IMG/VR virus record: IMGVR_UViG_3300048839_001287
Location: 1 to 58,045 of that record
Reading direction: 5' to 3' (one strand)
Source of the DNA: a virus
DNA length: 58,045 bases
The position numbers and the translations under genes are program-made. Under the pieces are notes generated by a model, which worked only from the letters and a program-made list of their open reading frames with translations, was not told the origin of the DNA and ran no database searches. This document shows, piece after piece, positions 54,784-58,045 of this stretch. The stretch's first letter is position 1. Each line of letters begins with the position of its first letter.

Positions 54784-55016
54784 TATTTAGATTTTTTCCA
54801 TAAAACATTAATACCCAAATCAATTGTGGTAGCTCCAATAAGTATTTTTAATACGCCGGCAAAAATATTAACAATTTCTGAGTCGCACGTAAATTTATCT
54901 GTAAAAGCGCACATAGCCAATACTATCAAACATAATAACCAAGTTAGCATCAACAATAAAACCCAGAAATCTCCTCTGGTGGCTTTCTCACTAAGTAGAC
55001 TAAATAATGAGCTCAT
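54783..55016 (-). CDS. Holin-like membrane protein (77 aa)
   Basis: Two hydrophobic helices (FWVLLLMLTWLLCLIVLAMCAF; IFAGVLKILIGATTIDLGINVL) and a short basic end (WKKSK). Size, two membrane spans and the place immediately before the lysin fit a holin. Overlaps the upstream gene by ATGA. Confidence 0.7.
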   Translation of the reverse strand: MSSLFSLLSEKATRGDFWVLLLMLTWLLCLIVLAMCAFTDKFTCDSEIVNIFAGVLKILIGATTIDLGINVLWKKSK

Positions 55017-55339
55017 TTCAATTCAATTCTTTCAATTCTTTTACTTAAAATTTCTAACATCGTACCTAAATGTACGTTGTTAATTTCTAATTCTGTGGAA
55101 ATCTTAATTAGGTTCTTATCTACGTTCTCTATCTTTACTTTAAGATTCTCTGTCTCTTTAGCATAAAGTCTTTCATGTATTTCCCTTTGACGAATTAGTT
55201 CTTCGATAGAAGCCTCTAAAACAGCAATCTTCTGTTTTAAAATACTTACTTCTCCCTTCAGATTAAACCAAAAAGCAATAATACCAACAATAGTGCCAAG
55301 TACATATAAAAAAAATTCCACGTTTTCAAACTGTTCCAT
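55013..55339 (-). CDS. Membrane-anchored coiled-coil lysis protein (108 aa)
   Basis: N-terminal membrane helix (FFLYVLGTIVGIIAFWF) followed by a long coiled coil (LKQKIAVLEASIEELIRQREIHERL; LKVKIENVDKNLIKISTELE). This resembles haemolysin XhlA-like lysis accessory proteins and could act as spanin or antiholin with the neighbouring holin and lysin. Confidence 0.6.
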   Translation of the reverse strand: MEQFENVEFFLYVLGTIVGIIAFWFNLKGEVSILKQKIAVLEASIEELIRQREIHERLYAKETENLKVKIENVDKNLIKISTELEINNVHLGTMLEILSKRIERIELK

Positions 55340-55340
55340 G

Positions 55341-56309
55341 TTAACAAGTAGTTATTGTTGGTGATGCATATACAGAACAAAGCTCGTTTAAACAGAACTT
55401 TGCTGGCCCAAAACATGGGTTAGTAATTGTATATGTATAACCAACACCAACCTCATACTCTATGTCAACGGTTCCTCCCCCATTATCGGTTAACCAATCT
55501 TGAAGGTCTGTCTCTAATTGAAGAGCATCTGCCTCTTCGTCTGTATCATAAGGAAAATTAAATTGTTCGGGGTAATAAAAATTGGAGATGAAGGTTCCAT
55601 CTGTCAATTGTATTGAATTAATATTATTACCTTCTGCCACTACTCCGGAATAACAAAGTACATTTCCAGTACAGTTAGCTGTTACTCTAATTGTAAATTG
55701 CGCGACTTTGTAACATTCTCTGCAACTCTGATCAAATCCTGGCAGCGAGTCAGCATATCCGCCGTATTGAAATTGATATATTCCAACTCCGGCTGTAGAA
55801 GGATTAAATGTATCATCAGTAATATCATTGGTCGTACCACCATTACCATATCCCGAATAGGTTTCTACAACTACTCTATTAGCCCAACCAACGTTAGAAG
55901 AACCGGCAGTACTTGGGGCATCATCACCCCACTCATCATATATATTTAAAGCTGTGTTATTAGTCACAAGAAACCCCCTTGTAGTACTTATTCCCGAATC
56001 AAAAGCCGGAGCAATAGGAACTACAAAGTTTACATTTTGTTCGGCACAAGCCCCAATAACGTCTACAGTAAAAGTCCAACTATAATAACCACCTGTATGC
56101 TCTTCCGACAAAAAAGAAAAATCTGATACAGTGTTTCCAATAGCAGGGAATTCTCCTGGCGGATCAGCCGGAGTATCTGCAAATTGTGCGAGATTATCTA
56201 CATCCCCATCAAATGTTTCACTATACCCATTATAAGTATAAGAGGTTGTTGCTCCTGTAGGAAGAAGAACACCGGTTAAAAACGAAGAAAGACTTTTTCT
56301 ACAGCTCAT
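55341..56309 (-). CDS. Cys-rich beta virion or surface protein (322 aa)
   Basis: Beta-rich, Gly/Thr/Asn/Asp-rich and low in Lys, with many cysteines (GACAEQN, QSCRECYK, ANCTGNVLCYS, NPCFGPAKFCLNELC). Repeated WTFTVDV/IRVTANC-like strands recall immunoglobulin-like virion domains. It precedes the lysis cassette and follows tail-appendage genes, so a head or tail surface decoration is likely. No signal peptide is visible. Family not recognised. Confidence 0.5.
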   Translation of the reverse strand: MSCRKSLSSFLTGVLLPTGATTSYTYNGYSETFDGDVDNLAQFADTPADPPGEFPAIGNTVSDFSFLSEEHTGGYYSWTFTVDVIGACAEQNVNFVVPIAPAFDSGISTTRGFLVTNNTALNIYDEWGDDAPSTAGSSNVGWANRVVVETYSGYGNGGTTNDITDDTFNPSTAGVGIYQFQYGGYADSLPGFDQSCRECYKVAQFTIRVTANCTGNVLCYSGVVAEGNNINSIQLTDGTFISNFYYPEQFNFPYDTDEEADALQLETDLQDWLTDNGGGTVDIEYEVGVGYTYTITNPCFGPAKFCLNELCSVYASPTITTC

Positions 56310-56974
56310 AGCCTAATCCAATTTATTTTGTGTTTATTCGGAGATTTTCTATTCCCTCCGAAGTTACATGTAATCTCTTTCTGGTTAACTAAAGAATGGT
56401 TGAATGGAACTTCAAAATAGTTTACTATATTACCATCGGTAAAACTAAACTTATATTTTTTATTGTCCCAATCTATTGTCAAATTAATCAGCCCAATAGC
56501 GTTTTTTGATAACTCTAAAGCGACTTCTTTATCTTGATAAGCCACACCAGATTTTACAACAGGGATTATTCTTTTAGAGTCTACATGACAATAAGCACAA
56601 AGTTCATACTTATTTGTGTCTATATTTTTTCTAAATCCCCACATAGCGGCATCAATTAAATGGTTTAAATAATTGAAAGAAATACCGCCACCTTTATTCC
56701 AATCTCTCTGATCTATACTTTGAAGATCATAATGAGACTCTTCTGTAAATTTCACTTGCCAAGCAAACTGAGATTTCTTTTTCCAGAAATGAGGAATATG
56801 GAGTAACCAACCATTAATCCAATATTCTTTCCCTCCTTTGTAACAAACTAAAGTCTTAAGATTTTGGTTTGCTGCTTTATATAATCCATTTTCTTCTTGC
56901 CAGCCCCTATTTAATAGATATAAAGTTAAAGCCACAAAGGCTGCACCAGCAATTATTAGTAATCCAGTTAGCAT
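56306..56974 (-). CDS. Membrane-anchored unknown protein (222 aa)
   Basis: N-terminal membrane helix (LTGLLIIAGAAFVALTLYLL) and a soluble part with CYKGGKEYWING and a CAYCHVDSK Cys/His cluster, rich in Trp. The C-part is beta-like (NKKYKFSFTDGNIV). It overlaps the next gene by ATGA. Might be a lectin-like or envelope-associated protein, judged only by fold-like pattern. Confidence 0.5.
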   Translation of the reverse strand: MLTGLLIIAGAAFVALTLYLLNRGWQEENGLYKAANQNLKTLVCYKGGKEYWINGWLLHIPHFWKKKSQFAWQVKFTEESHYDLQSIDQRDWNKGGGISFNYLNHLIDAAMWGFRKNIDTNKYELCAYCHVDSKRIIPVVKSGVAYQDKEVALELSKNAIGLINLTIDWDNKKYKFSFTDGNIVNYFEVPFNHSLVNQKEITCNFGGNRKSPNKHKINWIRL

Positions 56975-57060
56975 AAGTTATTTTTTAAACGTGTTAAAAG
57001 ACCCTTCAATTTTTTAAAGAATCTGCGTAGTCCCATTAATTCGTCTTCAATTACTGTCAT
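56968..57060 (-). CDS. Micropeptide coupled on both sides (30 aa)
   Basis: The start ATG overlaps the stop of the preceding 213-residue gene as ATGA (57060-57057), and its stop TAA overlaps the start of the 222-residue gene by seven bases. The product is basic and amphipathic (LMGLRRFFKKLKGLLTRLKNN) and could bind membranes or nucleic acid. Too short for many gene finders, but coupling at both ends argues it is real. Confidence 0.5.
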   Translation of the reverse strand: MTVIEDELMGLRRFFKKLKGLLTRLKNNLC

Positions 57061-57698
57061 TGTTCAACCAGCCGGTATTTTCCAGTAATATCTTCCCAAA
57101 CAGTCTTCCCTTTATCGTTGGCACCGAGCTTAAATACCGGGACTGGAACACTGTTGATCTCCAAAATCATGGTATTATCAGACCTGCGTTCTACCGAGTA
57201 AAAGATATTGTTGTCTGCAACTTGTCGGAGACGAAGGCTTTCGTTTTGACGCTGAAACAACTCGTAGCTGCCTTGGTTGGCACCGTCCATTACAAATCTA
57301 AAAGTAGATAATACGCGGCCTTGTCCTTCAAATCCTGGATAGAAATAGTCACGAGTTGCTTTCTCAAGAGTAATGCCCCCGATGGAAGCGTAGAGGTTTT
57401 TCAGGTCACGAACCTTGGCTTTGAGTACCCGGCTACCCAGGATGTAAGACACAGCGGCACCACCTACCTCTTGGTTGAGGTTGATGTATTGAGCCAGGAT
57501 AAATTGCTTGGTCTGTGCCGTGTCACCAATCGCAGTAGGATTGATGTTTAGATTACGACCAACAGGTGTATACTGGATGTCACGTGCTTCATAAAAAGCA
57601 CCGTCTTGCCAGATGAGATAAGAAGTGTCTTTAGTTACTTTCTGAGCGAAAAGATTTGCTGCGAACAGCGACAGAATAATAATTAGAATGTTTTTCAT
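57057..57698 (-). CDS. Exported unknown protein (213 aa)
   Basis: Clear signal peptide (MKNILIIILSLFAANLFAQ, cut before K or at AQ-K). The mature part is beta/helix mixed (SYLIWQDGAFYEARDI; GRVLSTFRFVMDG; VERRSDNTMILEINSVPVPVFKLG). High G+C by eye (34 of 60 bases in the line starting at 57421), unlike the AT-rich virion genes. An exported phage protein near the tail genes could be a cell-surface factor or a secreted modification of the host. No family recognised. Confidence 0.6.
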   Translation of the reverse strand: MKNILIIILSLFAANLFAQKVTKDTSYLIWQDGAFYEARDIQYTPVGRNLNINPTAIGDTAQTKQFILAQYINLNQEVGGAAVSYILGSRVLKAKVRDLKNLYASIGGITLEKATRDYFYPGFEGQGRVLSTFRFVMDGANQGSYELFQRQNESLRLRQVADNNIFYSVERRSDNTMILEINSVPVPVFKLGANDKGKTVWEDITGKYRLVEQ

Positions 57699-57738
57699 AG
57701 TTTGATAAAGTTTTTGATTTTTTTGTAAATACAGTAAA

Positions 57739-58045
57739 TTATGTTTTACAATGCCAGGTAGCTGTGACGGCTGTACTCGTTACTGCTGCCCCTGTCATAT
57801 CGTAAAATCGAACTGTGAAATTAGTGGCGTCTATGGTGTGAACGGTGACAACGTAAGGCGTTGTTCCTGTAACTGTCACCTGTACGCTGGTGGGTGTGGT
57901 GACCATGCCGTGGGCTACCACTATGTCTCCGCTGGCGTCGGTGCTGGTGGAGATGGCGGCATATTTTTCTGCCGTTTCAATCAGCTTCCCAGCGGAGGTT
58001 ACGGAAATACTTTTAGCCGGTGTGCCGGTAATGTTGCCGGAGCCG
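57739..58045 (-). CDS. Tail-appendage protein, C-terminal end (partial)
   Basis: The frame is open from the right window edge to TAA at 57739, giving 101 residues. Repeating Thr/Val/Gly-rich beta strands (TTPTSVQVTVTGTTPYVVTV, IDATNFTVRFYD, AAVTSTAVTAT) and a final WHCKT are typical of C-terminal tips of phage tail fibres or receptor-binding proteins. The rest lies outside the window. A GTG at 57921 is internal, not the start. Confidence 0.65.
   Translation of the reverse strand, partial: GSGNITGTPAKSISVTSAGKLIETAEKYAAISTSTDASGDIVVAHGMVTTPTSVQVTVTGTTPYVVTVHTIDATNFTVRFYDMTGAAVTSTAVTATWHCKT

Noticed and set aside
1-58045. Stop-codon recoding, as seen in some crAss-like phages
   Set aside because: TAA, TGA and TAG all end genes at overlaps with the next start (for example TAG at 7593-7595), and no long gene needs a stop read through.
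1-58045. CRISPR array or integrase/attachment site
   Set aside because: No regularly spaced repeats and no integrase or repressor gene were seen in the window.

Overview
This window looks like part of a lytic crAss-like phage (Crassvirales) that infects a Bacteroidetes host. The clearest sign is a left-pointing block of giant virion proteins (1742, 3200 and 1335 residues). The 3200-residue protein carries the D-F-D-V-D metal-binding motif of the crAss-type virion RNA polymerase. Next to it are a 1324-residue tail-stabilisation/muzzle protein, a P22 gp4-like tail protein, an IHF-like protein, a PD-(D/E)XK nuclease and a metallophosphoesterase. Most of the DNA is AT-rich, ribosome-binding sites are weak or absent, genes overlap as ATGA or TAATG, and one clean promoter has a Bacteroidetes-type -7 box. 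All fit that host group. The standard genetic code is used, with TAA, TGA and TAG all ending genes.

Layout. From 1 to 23.9 kb everything except one intron gene points right. (a) 0-4.4 kb holds small unknown genes, tRNA-Met, tRNA-Leu(UAA), a tRNA-Arg(UCU) split by a group I intron with an antisense HNH gene, and a secreted SleB-like wall hydrolase. (b) 4.3-12.5 kb is replication and recombination: family A DNA polymerase, SF2 helicase, DnaB-like helicase, RecA-like ATPase and a probable SSB. It also holds an IF3-like translation factor and a gamma-glutamylcyclotransferase-like enzyme. (c) 12.5-21.5 kb follows a strong terminator and encodes amide-bond chemistry: class I glutaminase, phiEco32-type COOH-NH2 ligase, ATP-grasp ligase, class II glutamine amidotransferase and Amidoligase_2. 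AT-rich primase, uracil-DNA glycosylase and one unknown gene interrupt it. (d) 21.5-23.9 kb has a PD-(D/E)XK nuclease, a FEN-type 5'-3' exonuclease and small genes, ending in a two-way terminator.

From 24 kb to the right edge everything points left. Read in transcription order: the end of a tail-appendage gene, unknown envelope or virion genes, a lysis cassette (coiled-coil membrane protein, holin, cysteine-peptidase lysin), a terminator and promoter, then phosphoesterase, nuclease, tail and ring proteins, muzzle, cargo proteins and the giant polymerase proteins. Major capsid protein, portal and terminase are not in the window and probably lie beyond the right edge.

The most interesting content is: (1) the multi-enzyme amidoligase system, much richer in G+C than the replication genes and apparently spliced into them; (2) a phage IF3-like protein with both IF3 domains; (3) the intron-split tRNA-Arg; (4) the fusion of virion RNA polymerase, zinc metalloprotease, RNase HI and a macro-like domain in one 3200-residue protein. 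All calls come from reading motifs by eye, with no database search.
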